Translations under genes and position numbers: made by a program
In this document: positions 53,335 to 60,795 of the stretch, one piece after another
Position numbering within the stretch: the first letter of the stretch is position 1
How the letters are laid out: every line of letters starts with the position of its first letter
The notes under the pieces: model-generated
The model's database searches: none
The model's input: the letters and a program-made list of their open reading frames with translations, nothing else
Told to the model about the DNA's origin: nothing
Assembly: GCF_040436345.1 (NCBI RefSeq)
Contig: NC_133223.1
Span: 12,035,113-12,099,112 of the forward strand
Direction: 5' to 3'
Length of the DNA: 64,000 nucleotides
DNA from: Pagrus major
Lineage: Eukaryota; Chordata; Actinopteri; Spariformes; Sparidae

Positions 53335-54439
53335 TTAAATGACACAGTTGTCACCTCAAGGAGAAGTCAGTTCAGGCTCTGCAGGACTTTCCTTTGTCTT
53401 GTGTTTATACCTGAAGCTGGATTCAGTGCTCAAAACTGTAATTAAGTAGATGGGACACTAAATCCTGTCAGTGACATCAGAGTGGAATTATAGTAAGCAA
53501 CCATCAGGACTTTTACATGTTCATACCTTTGGAATATTATAAACACATTACAGAGATGAGCTGCAGCTATAAGTCACTTAATCAATTAGTCGACTATTTT
53601 GATAATCAACTGATCAGTTCAGTCATTTTTCAAGCAAAAGTGTCACACATTTGCTGCTTTTCTTTGTCATTTATAGCAATAAATGAAGAGTGTTTGGGTG
53701 TTGGACTGTTGGTTGGACAAAAGAAGCAATGTGAAGACGTCACTTTGGGCTCTGAGAAATTGTGATGAACATTCTTCACAATTCTTTGACACTTTCAAGA
53801 CTAAACGATTAAACGATTATCGCTTGACCAGGGTTCGGTCACTGAAAACTCACTTCAGGTCTTTTAAAGTAAACACTATTCATCATTTGAGTGATTACTC
53901 TAACGTTCCCCCAATTACCCTTTGACCTGCATTCTCTCAGTCTATTTACACTGCTAAGAGGTGCACTCCTCTCTCGCCCCTGGTGTGACTGCTGTTGTGT
54001 CATGCGTAAAGGTGCGCTTCTGCCACTGGGACGGGCCTACCTGGTTGGGGTCGGAGGCCTTGAAGACGTGACAGGACATCTCGGACTCGGGGTTGTCGGG
54101 CTGACCCCGCAGGAGATAGGCAAAATAGCTGAGGTCATTGCTGTTGTGGATGAAGCGAGAGATGAGCTGCGCCTTGTGCTCGAAGATAAAGACTGAGGAG
54201 TTGTTGCTGCTGGAGGGGACGCATCGGACGAATGGGGGGATGAGGACCAGCTGAACTTCTCTCGGCTGCACCACGGGGCCGCAGTCGCCTTTCTCGCTCT
54301 TCCTGCGGATCTCGGCCACCAGCCACGGCAACATTGGCAGGGTGGTCCGCCTGTCCAGCGAGGACCAGCCGATGTAAGTCAGGGCGAACGTCCTGTCTGC
54401 CTTCGGCGGACTGCTCTCCCTCTCGTCCCGGCTCTCCAT
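23075..54439 (-). CDS. tbc1d4: tbc1d4 (AS160), Rab GTPase-activating protein, complete coding span of 23 exons
   Basis: Seen: joined exons 54041-54439, 46191-46319, 45851-46088, 44713-44957, 43706-43795, 43302-43406, 42565-42697, 42349-42440, 42085-42195, 41043-41165, 40469-40528, 37623-37840, 37004-37156, 33703-33860, 31925-32119, 29285-29446, 28992-29150, 28633-28733, 27834-27977, 26448-26607, 26096-26265, 23880-24056 and 23075-23305 give one frame of 1250 residues (human long form 1298). Order: two PTB domains (about 17-175 and 257-402), a basic Ser/Thr-rich linker with Akt-type sites (Ser294, Ser318, Ser566, Thr609), a calmodulin-binding-like helix near 795-812, the TBC RabGAP domain (about 871-1065) with arginine finger Arg925 (IxxDxxR) and glutamine finger Gln962 (YCQG), and a C-terminal coiled coil. 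Known: the human protein inactivates Rab8/10/14 on GLUT4 vesicles until Akt phosphorylation and 14-3-3 binding relieve it. The start ATG has G at -3 and +4. Synteny with commd6/uchl3 favours tbc1d4 over tbc1d1. Confidence 0.95.
23306..23879. other. tbc1d4 intron 22
   Basis: 574 bp, no feature recognised. Confidence 0.8.
23880..24056 (-). CDS. tbc1d4: tbc1d4 exon 22 (coiled coil)
   Basis: Residues 1116-1174, phase 0. [20 protein letters not shown] is conserved; the second half is heptad-like Leu/Lys-rich coiled coil. Confidence 0.95.
24780..25570 (-). pseudogene. Decayed LINE reverse transcriptase fragment (L2/CR1-like) in tbc1d4 intron 21
   Basis: On the minus strand, reading 5' to 3', decayed reverse-transcriptase motifs appear in the right order: NNCGPIS (usual NYRPIS) near 25475, QQSGFR near 25440, [10 protein letters not shown] (usual KAFDxVDH) near 25330, [12 protein letters not shown] (usual GVPQGSVLGPL) near 25225, and FYADYA where a YADD catalytic motif is expected near 25155. 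In-frame stops and frame changes show that it is dead. The 3' end is near 24780 with AATAAAGGATTAAAT. The clade is inferred from motif style. It lies in the sense direction of tbc1d4. Confidence 0.8.
26096..26265 (-). CDS. tbc1d4: tbc1d4 exon 21 (TBC domain end)
   Basis: Residues 1059-1115. Completes an Asp codon, then [20 protein letters not shown], the last helix of the TBC core, followed by a less conserved helix. Donor AAG|GTACAG. Confidence 0.94.
26448..26607 (-). CDS. tbc1d4: tbc1d4 exon 20 (TBC domain)
   Basis: Residues 1006-1058 plus one base. [13 protein letters not shown] and [17 protein letters not shown] are core TBC helices, nearly identical to human. Confidence 0.96.
27547..27722. 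mobile_element. Short inverted-repeat element (GGGACAGTTCACCCC family)
   Basis: Left GGGACAGTTCACCCCAGAAT is inverted at the right end as ATTTTGGGGTGACCTGAACC. Internal AATAGCACTACAGGTAAGAG is shared with the larger foldback at 42765-43235. In tbc1d4 intron 19. Confidence 0.65.
27834..27977 (-). CDS. tbc1d4: tbc1d4 exon 19 (TBC glutamine finger)
   Basis: Residues 958-1005, phase 0. [20 protein letters not shown] holds the catalytic YCQG (Gln962). The 37-residue Arg-Gln spacing equals human. Confidence 0.96.
28633..28733 (-). CDS. tbc1d4: tbc1d4 exon 18 (TBC arginine finger)
   Basis: Residues 924-957. Opens [10 protein letters not shown], giving the catalytic Arg925 (human Arg973). Then [16 protein letters not shown], phase 0 end. 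No in-frame methionine, so simple ORF calling misses it. Confidence 0.95.
28992..29150 (-). CDS. tbc1d4: tbc1d4 exon 17 (TBC domain start)
   Basis: Residues 871-923 plus one base. [11 protein letters not shown] opens the TBC domain; [16 protein letters not shown] carries the start of the IxxDxxR motif, whose arginine is in exon 18. Confidence 0.95.
   Translation of the reverse strand: MFPRAGGGRCGCSFPISTGCVTDCPSVSRPRTSPTRTCSSSSPHSSILFWWI
29285..29446 (-). CDS. tbc1d4: tbc1d4 exon 16
   Basis: Residues 817-870 plus one base. Starts by completing an Ala codon, then [18 protein letters not shown]. Links the calmodulin-binding-like segment to the TBC domain. Confidence 0.93.
29447..31924. other. 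tbc1d4 intron 15
   Basis: 2.48 kb. Holds a short TAATA pentamer run at 30033-30057 and a MITE at 31471-31621; otherwise nothing recognised. Confidence 0.7.
31471..31621. mobile_element. MITE-like element, AACACTTTATA terminal inverted repeats
   Basis: 151 bp. Left end AACACTTTATAATAACCATC; the right end read inverted gives AACACTTTATATTAACAATC, and similarity continues to GGTA (about 34 bp). AT-rich, non-coding. Confidence 0.75.
31925..32119 (-). CDS. tbc1d4: tbc1d4 exon 15 (calmodulin-binding-like helix)
   Basis: Residues 752-816 plus one base. ELLPLSP, then a diverged linker, then [20 protein letters not shown], matching the amphipathic segment just before the GAP domain reported to bind calmodulin in human AS160. 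Confidence 0.94.
32219..33076. repeat. Pentanucleotide satellite array in tbc1d4 intron 14
   Basis: About 860 bp built from 5-bp units of the form (G/T)T(A/G)T(C/T), mainly GTATC, GTGTC, TTATC and TTATT, with some CATATC-type variants. Because the units almost never allow TAA, TAG or TGA, the plus strand is open in all three frames for up to 235 codons; these are not genes. The minus (transcribed) strand reads GATAC/GACAC/GATAA with dense GATA words. It lies 100 bp upstream (in gene sense) of exon 15. Confidence 0.95.
33703..33860 (-). CDS. tbc1d4: tbc1d4 exon 14
   Basis: Residues 699-751 plus one base: [11 protein letters not shown], then [20 protein letters not shown], as in human. To keep phase with exon 15 the donor must be CAG|GTCTGG, which is weak; a better-looking GTAACA lies 5 nt further but would break the frame. 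Confidence 0.9.
33861..37003. other. tbc1d4 intron 13
   Basis: 3.1 kb, with a TGTAATAT triple repeat at 34651-34675 and a dispersed repeat at 34770-35090. No extra exon recognised. Confidence 0.7.
34770..35090 (+). repeat. Dispersed fish repeat carrying two DR1 nuclear-receptor motifs
   Basis: Contains GATAGCCGTGGCATTATG, TTTGGCCATTACTCAACAAT and GAAGTTAGGGTCAGAGGTCA, which I recognise from memory as an abundant teleost repeat. GGTCAAAGGTCA at 34931-34942 and GGTCAGAGGTCA at 35048-35059 fit the DR1 pattern. Confidence 0.65.
37004..37156 (-). CDS. tbc1d4: tbc1d4 exon 13 (symmetric 153-nt cassette exon)
   Basis: Residues 648-698. Phase 2 at both ends and a length divisible by three, so skipping keeps the frame. 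[14 protein letters not shown] corresponds to the human block SAPSFLKSFYQ, which lies in the part absent from the shorter human isoform. The acceptor is the cccag within GGCTCGCCCAG; the upstream polypyrimidine tract is T-rich. Confidence 0.88.
37623..37840 (-). CDS. tbc1d4: tbc1d4 exon 12 (main Akt/14-3-3 site Thr609)
   Basis: Residues 576-647 plus two bases. [12 protein letters not shown] is identical to the human Thr642 site, the main 14-3-3 docking point in human AS160. The acceptor is a tandem CAGCAG, so the first Gln may be optional. Confidence 0.94.
37841..40468. other. tbc1d4 intron 11
   Basis: 2.6 kb. Searched for a small exon coding the human SNSLAS segment; none found. Contains the MITE at 39817-40002. 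Confidence 0.65.
39817..40002. mobile_element. MITE-like element, AGCTGCGTTCCAAAT terminal inverted repeats
   Basis: 186 bp. The right end ATTTTGGAACACAGCT is the inverse of the left end with two differences. Non-coding. Confidence 0.7.
40469..40528 (-). CDS. tbc1d4: tbc1d4 exon 11 (60 nt; Ser566 site)
   Basis: Residues 556-575, phase 0 at both ends: [20 protein letters not shown]. Ser566 sits in RGRLGS, the counterpart of human Ser570. Human continues FERSNSLAS (Ser588), which is not seen here. Confidence 0.93.
41043..41165 (-). CDS. tbc1d4: tbc1d4 exon 10
   Basis: Residues 515-555, phase 0. Ser/Ala-rich start, then [20 protein letters not shown], conserved with human. The donor is AGG|GTGCGT. 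Confidence 0.93.
42085..42195 (-). CDS. tbc1d4: tbc1d4 exon 9
   Basis: Residues 478-514, phase 0. [17 protein letters not shown] and HIGEAPQ match human AS160. Confidence 0.95.
42349..42440 (-). CDS. tbc1d4: tbc1d4 exon 8
   Basis: Completes Gly447 and runs to 477: [17 protein letters not shown] then [13 protein letters not shown]. Both splice sites are clean (ttcag, CAG|GTGAGG). Too short for ORF calling. Confidence 0.94.
42565..42697 (-). CDS. tbc1d4: tbc1d4 exon 7
   Basis: Residues 403-446 plus one base. Contains [12 protein letters not shown] and [18 protein letters not shown], nearly identical to human. Confidence 0.95.
42765..43235. mobile_element. Foldback (long inverted repeat) element in tbc1d4 intron 6
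   Basis: Two arms of roughly 160 bp around a centre near 43005 are complementary: ACTAGATGACACTCTGCTTC (42898) faces AGCAGAGTGTCATCTAGT (43098), and TTTTTCCTCTTGCC (42800) faces GGTAAGAGGAAAAA (43205). Starts AAAGGGTCAGTTAACCC. Same family as 27547-27722. Confidence 0.8.
43302..43406 (-). CDS. tbc1d4: tbc1d4 exon 6 (PTB domain 2)
   Basis: Residues 368-402, phase 0 at both ends. HFGFICRD and [10 protein letters not shown] are the conserved end of the second PTB domain. Confidence 0.95.
43706..43795 (-). CDS. tbc1d4: tbc1d4 exon 5 (PTB domain 2)
   Basis: Residues 338-367, phase 0 at both ends. Reads [12 protein letters not shown] then [11 protein letters not shown], close to human. No methionine in frame, so simple ORF calling misses it. 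Confidence 0.94.
44713..44957 (-). CDS. tbc1d4: tbc1d4 exon 4 (Akt-type sites, start of PTB domain 2)
   Basis: Completes codon 256 and runs to 337. Two RxRxxS sites are visible: RTRCSS (Ser294, human Ser318) and RRRHSS (Ser318, human Ser341). [12 protein letters not shown] and NRTMLFQ are conserved. Confidence 0.95.
45247..45482. mobile_element. MITE-like element, GGCTGTCACTT terminal inverted repeats
   Basis: 236 bp in tbc1d4 intron 3. Left GGCTGTCACTTTTTA, right end inverted GGCTGTCACTTCTACA. Probably a hAT-type non-autonomous element; superfamily inferred. Confidence 0.65.
45851..46088 (-). CDS. tbc1d4: tbc1d4 exon 3
   Basis: Residues 177-255 plus one base. Begins with GTG (Val) after CAG, so the exon is internal and not a start. 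[12 protein letters not shown] is conserved; the second half is an acidic, poorly conserved linker. Confidence 0.93.
46191..46319 (-). CDS. tbc1d4: tbc1d4 exon 2 (PTB domain 1)
   Basis: Residues 134-176, phase 0 at both ends. Opens [10 protein letters not shown] and closes YEVLYCGK, matching human AS160. Separated from exon 1 by the longest intron (7.7 kb). Confidence 0.94.
46555..46789. mobile_element. MITE-like element, TTTAAAGGTGCAATATGTAAG family
   Basis: About 235 bp. Left AAAGGTGTAATACGTAAGAT; right end inverted AAAGGTGCAATATGTAAGAA. The interior has GCTAACTAGCTAACTGCAAC. I recall this as a common fish repeat. Confidence 0.75.
47979..48422. mobile_element. MITE-like element, GGTGGGCAAT terminal inverted repeats (hAT-like)
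   Basis: About 444 bp. Left AGGTGGGTGATCTGGCC; right end inverted AGGGGTGGGCAATTTGAC. GGGTGGGCAAT-type ends are common in fish hAT MITEs (from memory). Confidence 0.6.
50884..50953. repeat. (AAT)n microsatellite
   Basis: TAA/AAT run with one GAA interruption. Confidence 0.97.
50990..51264. mobile_element. Nested CTCCGCCAAGG-ended dispersed repeat
   Basis: Left ACCTCCGCCAAGG, right end inverted CTTCGCCAAGGAGGT. Interior has AAATCGGTTCAGTGGTTTTT and repeated AACCAACAAACCAGTCAAC, features I recall from a very widespread animal repeat. Inserted inside the 50815-51504 element. Confidence 0.65.
52703..52850 (+). repeat. GGGCTGCAACTAACGAT dispersed repeat fragment
   Basis: GGGGCTGCAACTAACGATCA and TTGATTATTTTCTGGATGAA match a familiar fish hAT-related repeat (from memory). 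Non-coding. Confidence 0.6.
53166..53188. repeat. Poly(A) tract
   Basis: About 22 A residues on the plus strand. Confidence 0.95.
53279..53333. repeat. (GT)n microsatellite
   Basis: About 54 bp of GT. Confidence 0.98.
53556..53830 (+). repeat. Second GAGCTGCAGCTAT-type dispersed repeat fragment
   Basis: GAGCTGCAGCTATAAG, AATTAGTCGACTATTTTGAT and a late AAACGATTAAACGATTATC follow the layout of the same family as 52703-52850, with more divergence. Confidence 0.55.
54041..54439 (-). CDS. tbc1d4: tbc1d4 exon 1 (start codon, N-terminal PTB domain)
   Basis: Encodes residues 1-133, phase 0 end at CAG|GTAGGC. It includes the conserved [10 protein letters not shown] and VFIFEHKAQ blocks of the first PTB domain. 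The N-terminal leader before the PTB domain is shorter than in human, accounting for part of the length difference. GC-rich, as is usual for first exons. Confidence 0.95.
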
Positions 54440-55300
54440 GTCGACCCAGGCAGCAGACTTTCGGCCGAAGCTCTTTGGCAGCGATGAAAGATTACTTTAA
54501 AAAATGATGCCGATGTAGCATTCCCTGCGACCAAGGCCAGGCGTAGTTGTGCTTAGTTTACAACAGTTTCCACATCCATGCTGAAAGTTGAAGCGATTAG
54601 CTGCATGCACAACATGTGCTCTCCCTGTCGATCAGCTGCAACACTCCATATCATCCAAATGTGTCAGAAATCTCTCCGATGGACAGGATTTCTACTAAGA
54701 TCACTTATATGGTCATGTATCTGTGGCTCTGTTCCTCCACTGTTTGCATGGGCAGGGAGTCAAACGCGGAACAGTCCTGCACTGTACTGTCCCAGCCAGG
54801 CTTGCCTGCCTGCTTGCTTGCTTGCTAAAACGTGGCTTTTGGATGGCTCCTGTGTAAACACAAAGTCGCCCTTAGAAATCTGGTTTCTTTGACGCGCTGC
54901 ACGTCGCTCCTGAGCGCACAGCCGGGGCGGCGCGTTAACACAGTCCCAGCCCTAAGATCCTGTTACGCATGAGCTTCGCTGGTGCGGTCGCATGTTTCTT
55001 TCTAAGCGGTGTATAAAAAAATCATACATCGCTTGTTTATCGCCTCTTAGTGCAGTCTCTCCACTGTGATCCTTTCTTCCCACAGCGCCTTGGAGGCGGA
55101 GCGGCTGTGCGCGTCGACGACCCGCCCTACCATCCCATGTGCTGGAGCAGTGGGCAGGGCAGAGCCACAAACGTGACAGGACGGAGCTCCACCTTTCTCC
55201 ACAGTACATAACTGGAAAGCCTCTTCCATAGTAGAGTAGGAAATGTTTACAGGCCCCACGGCACCGGTCCTCTGGGCCCATTACTCTTTTGGTTGTTATC
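54440..55300 (-). promoter_or_regulatory. tbc1d4 5' UTR and CpG-rich promoter side
   Basis: Directly upstream of the tbc1d4 ATG. CpG dinucleotides are dense around 54890-54945 and 55075-55145 compared with the AT-rich surroundings. No upstream in-frame ATG was noted close to the start. Exact start site unknown. Confidence 0.5.
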
Positions 55301-57536
55301 CCAGCAGCTTACCCAGCTGCCTTCACCGGGTGCGAGAAAATATGTTGGAAGGACCATGCAGTACTTCATTATAATGCAGTTTACAACTGTTTACAGGCAG
55401 GCTGTGCTGATTCATAATCCTAGAGAGATGTAATCACATCTGATGTGCTTTCTGCTCTAGAGGAGTTCCCGTCTATCCAATGCCATAATTCCAAGCACTC
55501 CGCCTGTCCTAAAAATAGGAGCTGTGCCATATTTAACCTCATCACTGAGGCAGTATCCACCAGGGCTCTGCCATCCACCAAACCCCTCACTACTGGCGAG
55601 GACTATGTGTGGGCAAATCTTAATGTAGATGACTTTTATATTGCAGGGCAGGCCACCAAATAGACACACACTAGGCCCCTGATCCCTGTTCTGTGAAATT
55701 ATATGGTTATATTTTTCTTTCTTTGGAAATGAATGAGAATGATTAAGTCTATGGTTAACACATGCAATCATAGCCAATCTGCACAACTGAAGCAACCCTC
55801 TAGACTCCCCAGCAGAATAACTTCACATCAGGAGCCACAATTACATTATAATACTGCCAGAAAGCAGGTGTGAACTATTTCTCTGTGAACACATAGAGTA
55901 GTTAGATGGAAAACAGGGCCACCACAGGATTCATTTGCTTTAGTATAATTGCTTGTAATTTGATTTGCTCTGAGCTGTGAAGATGTGATCAAATAACCAC
56001 GCAGTGAGAGTTAACATTAAATAATGATTTATTGCATCGCTGTTAAATGGCATCCAAGTGAGGACAAACCGAAGTAGAACAGAAAGTCAACATAATTTAG
56101 AAATAAACAGACAGCATGAGGTCTATGAAAAGCTTTTCAAACTAAAAACTGTACTGTAAATACAGGGCATGTTGGCCTCTGACTAAATCTATACAGCAGA
56201 CAGGATGTTCTATATTGGGGTAATCACAATCTCTAACCCTGAACAGATAAGACAGAGCAAGATAAGTTACAGCACAAGTGGAAAACCAAAGGCAAACTGA
56301 AGTTTAGTGCAAACTGAGTCATTTCAACCATTTAAATGTTTGGCATACTGTAACAAATGAGGCACAATTATGTTTGGCTGATTAAATCTAATGCAGTCTA
56401 ACACAACAATACATCCTAAATACTTCATGATGGCTATAAAAGGTTGGTTTTTTGGCAGTTTGTGGTGCTATTGAATTGTATTGCATGATACTGTTAGGTT
56501 TTTCTATGATTTTTTGTCCACCACACTTATGTCGGAGGGTGAGGGTGAGCGAGGGTAGGCTTAATTTCAGAAACACCTCTCTGTATAATGTAATACAGTG
56601 CAACAGCACCACAAACTAAGTCCTCCAACTAGCCAGAAAGTTGAAGCAACACCTCAGTTTGAACAGTGTTGACATCAGAACCTTCATGAAAGGTTTTAGG
56701 ATTTACTGCAGGGGCCAGATGTATAAACTATGTGTACGCACAAAAAACATCTTTTCCCCCACAAACTGCTATTTACGCATACTTCAGACCAGCATACACA
56801 GGTTAAATGATGAGGTGAGAGACATAACCTTAGAGTAACATTGTTTGTTTAGCTTGTCATTTTGCAGTCTATAAAGCCTTTATTAAAATGTAAATTGAAT
56901 AACACTAATTATTTATGAGCAATGATTAAAAAAAAACAACTTTTTATTACAGTGGAGCAATCACTTCCCTGTGAAAGATCTTTTCATTTGATCCTGAACT
57001 GCAAAACACTTTGTAAAGTCTCTTTCAATATGAGCTATATAGATTATTCATAATCATCTTCTGACATTAAATAGTGATTACTGAGATGTCACCGTGATGA
57101 TGGTTTACAGGTATACGTGCGGCTGCTATAAATAGCCACAGACGAGCGAAAAGGTCAAGCCTTATGACAGCTGTTAGACTGCATTAGTTTTAACTCAGTG
57201 TACCTAATAAAACTGGCAATGGAGTGTACAATACATGTACTTAACTTCATGATACCTTTACTATGCTTGCCGGGAGTAAGTACAATGTTCAAAGTGATGA
57301 CAAGCGTTTTCAACTTTTTTAACAACAGGAGATCCTAAAAGTAAATCATTTAGGAGTTTATGAGTCCGTGGCAAAAATAGGAGTGCAAAGCAAAGCCCAA
57401 AAATTTACATTTGCAGTCATTTGTATCCACATTTTCAGACAGCCAGCAGACAAACAGCTGTGTGAAGCTGTTCTTCCGTTGGTTACATGTAAACAGGGGT
57501 GTCACTGCGACAAACACTTTGGCGTCCTTGCAACCA
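55301..57536. other. Intergenic region between tbc1d4 and commd6
   Basis: 2.2 kb, AT-rich, no conserved frame. Minus-strand AATAAA words at 56879-56884 and 56943-56948 are candidate commd6 poly(A) signals. Confidence 0.55.
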
Positions 57537-57587
57537 TCATACAGTCTCCATAACAGCTGCCATCTCCTTGAACTGCTTGTGAAAGTT
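57537..57587 (-). CDS. commd6: commd6 exon 7 (C-terminus and stop)
   Basis: 51 nt including TGA: NFHKQFKEMAAVMETV, against human NFYRQFKEIAAVIETV. Acceptor tcctacag. Confidence 0.95.
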   Translation of the reverse strand, partial: NFHKQFKEMAAVMETV

Positions 57588-60500
57588 CTGTAGGACACAA
57601 AAAATAAAAATAAAAAAAACAATCAATCTCAGAATCAGAACCAATAATAAATTTCACCAACAACACTACATTCACATCAACATATGCTGACCTGGAACTG
57701 TGGAACGGTCATCTCAAAAGACTTCTGACAAATCTGTCCAGAGGGCTCTACGACCTTCAGCAACAGAGTCACATATGGTGAGTTGAGAGATCGGCAGATG
57801 TCGGAGCTCACTGCCATGCCGAGCTTCCACTGCATGTCCACTAACTAGAAAGATACAGCAAAACACCAAATAAACGACAAAGTCTGTGCTCAGGTAATTA
57901 AAGAAATATTTGATAATGAGTGAGATTGCTTGAATGCTGACATTTGGACATACCTGGCTGATGCTGAGCGTGGCCTGGAGTTCCTGCTGAGCGTGGACTG
58001 AAGCACCCTGTTCACTCCACAACCTGTGCAACACCTGAAGGGAAGCTTTGGGCCACTTGTTGCTGCCTTCTTCTAGCCTTGACACAAGGTCATCTGCAGA
58101 GAGGCTGCTCTTCCCAGCTGACCTGGTGATAAAGATGTCAACTATCAAACCTTACAGTACAGCAATGTGCTTTATTTTTATGTATAATTACTATTTGCCA
58201 GGTCCATAATCCAGGATAAAAGCTGTGCAAGCTCCATTACACTTAGAGTAATAGGCTCTTACAATTAGAGCCTATGCTTGGCATCAACTTGCAGATACAT
58301 TAAACTGGCCAAACATTTCAACATGTAGGATTGATAAGGAATAAACATGGCCTAAAAAGGAGAAGACACATTCAAAAAAATAAGATGAAAGGTACCTGAA
58401 AGTTAACAAGAGAAATCTGATAACGTTCTGTAGAGTGTCATTGTCAAGTCTGACTCCAGCTCTCTGAACACTCTGTCCAGACAAGAAAAACAAAACAAGT
58501 CACAAAAAAGAGGAACTTGTGAAGATGGGTTACTTTAAGTTAGAAAAATATTCTAAGGAAATATTGACTCACATCAGAAATTTCAGCTGAATCTACTCCT
58601 CTAGTCCGCCCTTGAAGATAAGTCAGAATGTGCTGACACTGTGGAGATTATACGATTAGTTATCAGAACTACAGAATAAACTCTATGGCAACAACACCAC
58701 ATCCTGTGTAACTTGTGCATAGAGTGGCTGCTAATAGCCATACAATGAACACCATTATGTTGTATTTAACATCCAGTTGTGAAACCCACAGAGAGGTTTG
58801 CTTCACAGTAACTTCTTGCTGTGTCAAATCTTAAAAGATGTGTGAAGACGTGTGTTAGAGTTGTCATTTAAGAAATTCATTCTGTGCACGTGGTAAGCAC
58901 ACAACAATATACAACATTGTCACCAATAACAACGTAATGCCGGGCTTTTCTTTGATATCACTCGCCTAAATATTAATCAAGTACTATGCTGAACACTTCA
59001 TGATAATAATAACAATAATAAATGGGTTTTTTTTGTAAATGTTCTTGGTTGCTGCTCTATAGCGTCTGCCTGAGGGTAGTTTTATTAATTCTTTATAAAA
59101 GGGGTGAAGCACATCAGACACAGCTAGTTACAAAAAACTACCTTTTTGTAGCTTGTTTTCAGCCTGCATGGGGATACACACACCTACACAGAAGAAAATA
59201 CTCACTGCATCAGCCAACAGATCTGGAGAAAGCCTGCAGATGTTGTCCACAACTTTGTTGACACCTGAAGCACAGAAGTGAAGTGATTTATTTATAACTG
59301 GTTATCCCATACTGTTCTGATGTTATAATCACAGTACTGGTTTCTCAATGCCCACATGTGACTGTGTCACGTGAATATGACCGCAGTAATTATGAAACCT
59401 CCTTGCTCTCATTTCAAGATAAAAAACACTATCAAGTATGAGTATACATATTCCAGTGAAACATTATCAGTCTTCTTTGATCTGAAGAAATGTCAGTAGA
59501 GATCAATTGTTTCTTTTTCTCTGAACTTTATTCAGTAAACAGACAAAGTATAACACATCCTCAGAACAGGAATGAACAGAAGATGCCAGAGGATATTAAT
59601 AAACATGGCCAACATATGAAATGGGATATAATAAAAAAACAATGAGTAAGAAAACGTTAGCCCATAAATAAAATTATAAATAAAATTATAAAATGAAAAG
59701 GAAAAAATGACAAAAGAAATGTTGAGGGTACAGTATACATTTAGTTAGTTTGCAATGTCGGAGGAAAAACTTGCAGATATTGTGGAGTTTCTTTTTCCAA
59801 ATATATTAAAGCAGGGTTTAACCCTGATAAATGTTCTCCTATGAATATGTAATTTAGCCAAAATGATAATAAATCTGAACATAGTAGTGTTTGTACTAAA
59901 AGTCTAAGTGGGAGGACTACTGCATATGTGAAAAAGTATTTTAAATCCTGTTGTGGCTCCAGAGGTACCCTGGGTACTCCCCAAGACTTGTAAACACTTT
60001 AATGTGAAAAATTGTTGGAGTTACCCTTTAATTACTTTTATCATACATACATAAATCAAGCCAGCAGTTACATCGAGCCAAACACTTTCTTTTATGATGT
60101 CACTTTTACATGATATGAATATGATTTTCTTTATATAAAAAGTTACTTGGTTAACGTTTAGGTTAAAGCTCGACTGCTTTGCGCTTAGTTTATCATACAG
60201 TATGTTTATGAAGTAAGCTCCAGATCAGTTTCCAGTGAAGGTTTCGGGGAGACACCACTATGTGTAAGTGTTACTAAACTGGAGCAAGGTGTGGGAGAGA
60301 TAGCTGGGAGCGGTTAGGACGAGGTCGGGTCAGGTTAAACATCTCAGAGGACGTCTGGCTGGAGTTAGGGGTGTAGTTTGATTCAGATACATCCCCAGTA
60401 AGTTAAGACAGTCTTCGGCACACCTCCTGTTAGCTACCGGGCTATGATAACAGGGGTGATATAGCTAGCTACAGCACTATGGTGGAAAGCCCAGCCAAAA

Positions 60501-60596
60501 CTAACATTAGTTACATTCTAGCTAACGTTGCTGGACCACTGTACCGCCACATAAAGCGAGCTGAAACCCACCATGACAATCTTCCGCTGCTGGCAT
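57537..60596 (-). CDS. commd6: commd6, COMM domain-containing protein 6, 7 exons, complete
   Basis: Seen: exons 60572-60596, 59206-59264, 58573-58638, 58396-58472, 57954-58122, 57692-57844 and 57537-57587 join in one frame of 199 residues with GT-AG introns throughout. The C-terminal COMM domain (about 133-199) starts LVDMQWKLGMAVSSD and ends MTVPQFQNFHKQFKEMAAVM, closely matching human COMMD6. The N-terminal 130 residues form the helical COMMD N-domain; the main human COMMD6 isoform (85 aa) has largely lost it, so the fish protein keeps the longer ancestral form. Known: COMMD6 joins COMMD heteromers of the Commander/CCC complex in endosomal recycling and binds NF-kB subunits. Context: head to head with uchl3, tail towards the tbc1d4 5' end, as in human. 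The first ATG gives MPAAEDCH before the first intron; a spliced transcript would confirm this start. Confidence 0.93.
57692..57844 (-). CDS. commd6: commd6 exon 6 (COMM domain)
   Basis: 153 nt, 51 codons, phase 0: LVDMQWKLGMAVSSDICRSL, a beta strand segment VTLLLKVVEPSGQ, and FEMTVPQFQ. The Trp and LG are the family hallmark. Confidence 0.95.
57954..58122 (-). CDS. commd6: commd6 exon 5
   Basis: 169 nt, 56 codons after completing an Arg codon. Contains LSADDLVSRLEEGSNKW and ends QATLSISQ|GTATGT, leading into the COMM domain. Confidence 0.91.
58396..58472 (-). CDS. commd6: commd6 exon 4
   Basis: 77 nt: SVQRAGVRLDNDTLQNVIRF then LLLTF plus two bases. Donor CAG|GTACC. Typical COMMD helix pattern. 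Confidence 0.9.
58573..58638 (-). CDS. commd6: commd6 exon 3
   Basis: 66 nt, phase 0 at both ends: CQHILTYLQGRTRGVDSAEI then SD. Acceptor ccacag, donor GAT|GTGAGT. Confidence 0.87.
59206..59264 (-). CDS. commd6: commd6 exon 2
   Basis: 59 nt. Completes a Gly codon, then VNKVVDNICRLSPDLLADA, phase 0 end at GCA|GTGAGT. First helix of the COMMD N-domain. Confidence 0.88.
59265..60571. other. commd6 intron 1
   Basis: 1.3 kb AT-rich intron; nothing recognised beyond short A-rich runs. Confidence 0.8.
60572..60596 (-). CDS. commd6: commd6 exon 1 (start codon)
   Basis: Eight codons (MPAAEDCH) plus one base, donor CATG|GTGGGT. Joins exon 2 to give HGVNKVV. Chosen because it is the only nearby upstream ATG whose donor phase fits exon 2. 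Confidence 0.8.
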
Positions 60597-60795
60597 CTTC
60601 TCTCTGGCAGTCAGGCTGCAGGTTAACAGCCGTAGCAGTGTTGTAGCTAGTAGTAGTTGTAGATTTGTTTTAAGAGCTTTAAGATCCCTTTAGCGACCAA
60701 TTATTGTATTACTTGTGGTATTCTTAAAAAAAACACAGACAACCACCTAGTGTCAAATTAAGCTATTTTATGGGCTGATAACTCCTTAGTGTAGC

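Larger units (their letters stand above)
46320..54040. other. tbc1d4 intron 1
   Basis: 7.7 kb first intron with several inverted-repeat elements, microsatellites and two dispersed repeat copies listed separately. No coding exon recognised. The repeat-free part 48960-50800 could hold enhancers. Confidence 0.75.

Noticed and set aside
23075..54439. Assignment to the paralogue tbc1d1
   Set aside because: The [12 protein letters not shown] block, C-terminal residues and commd6/uchl3 neighbours all favour tbc1d4.
54578..54892. 104-codon plus-strand frame near the tbc1d4 promoter
   Set aside because: Cys-rich by chance in a GC-rich promoter; no domain or partner exons.
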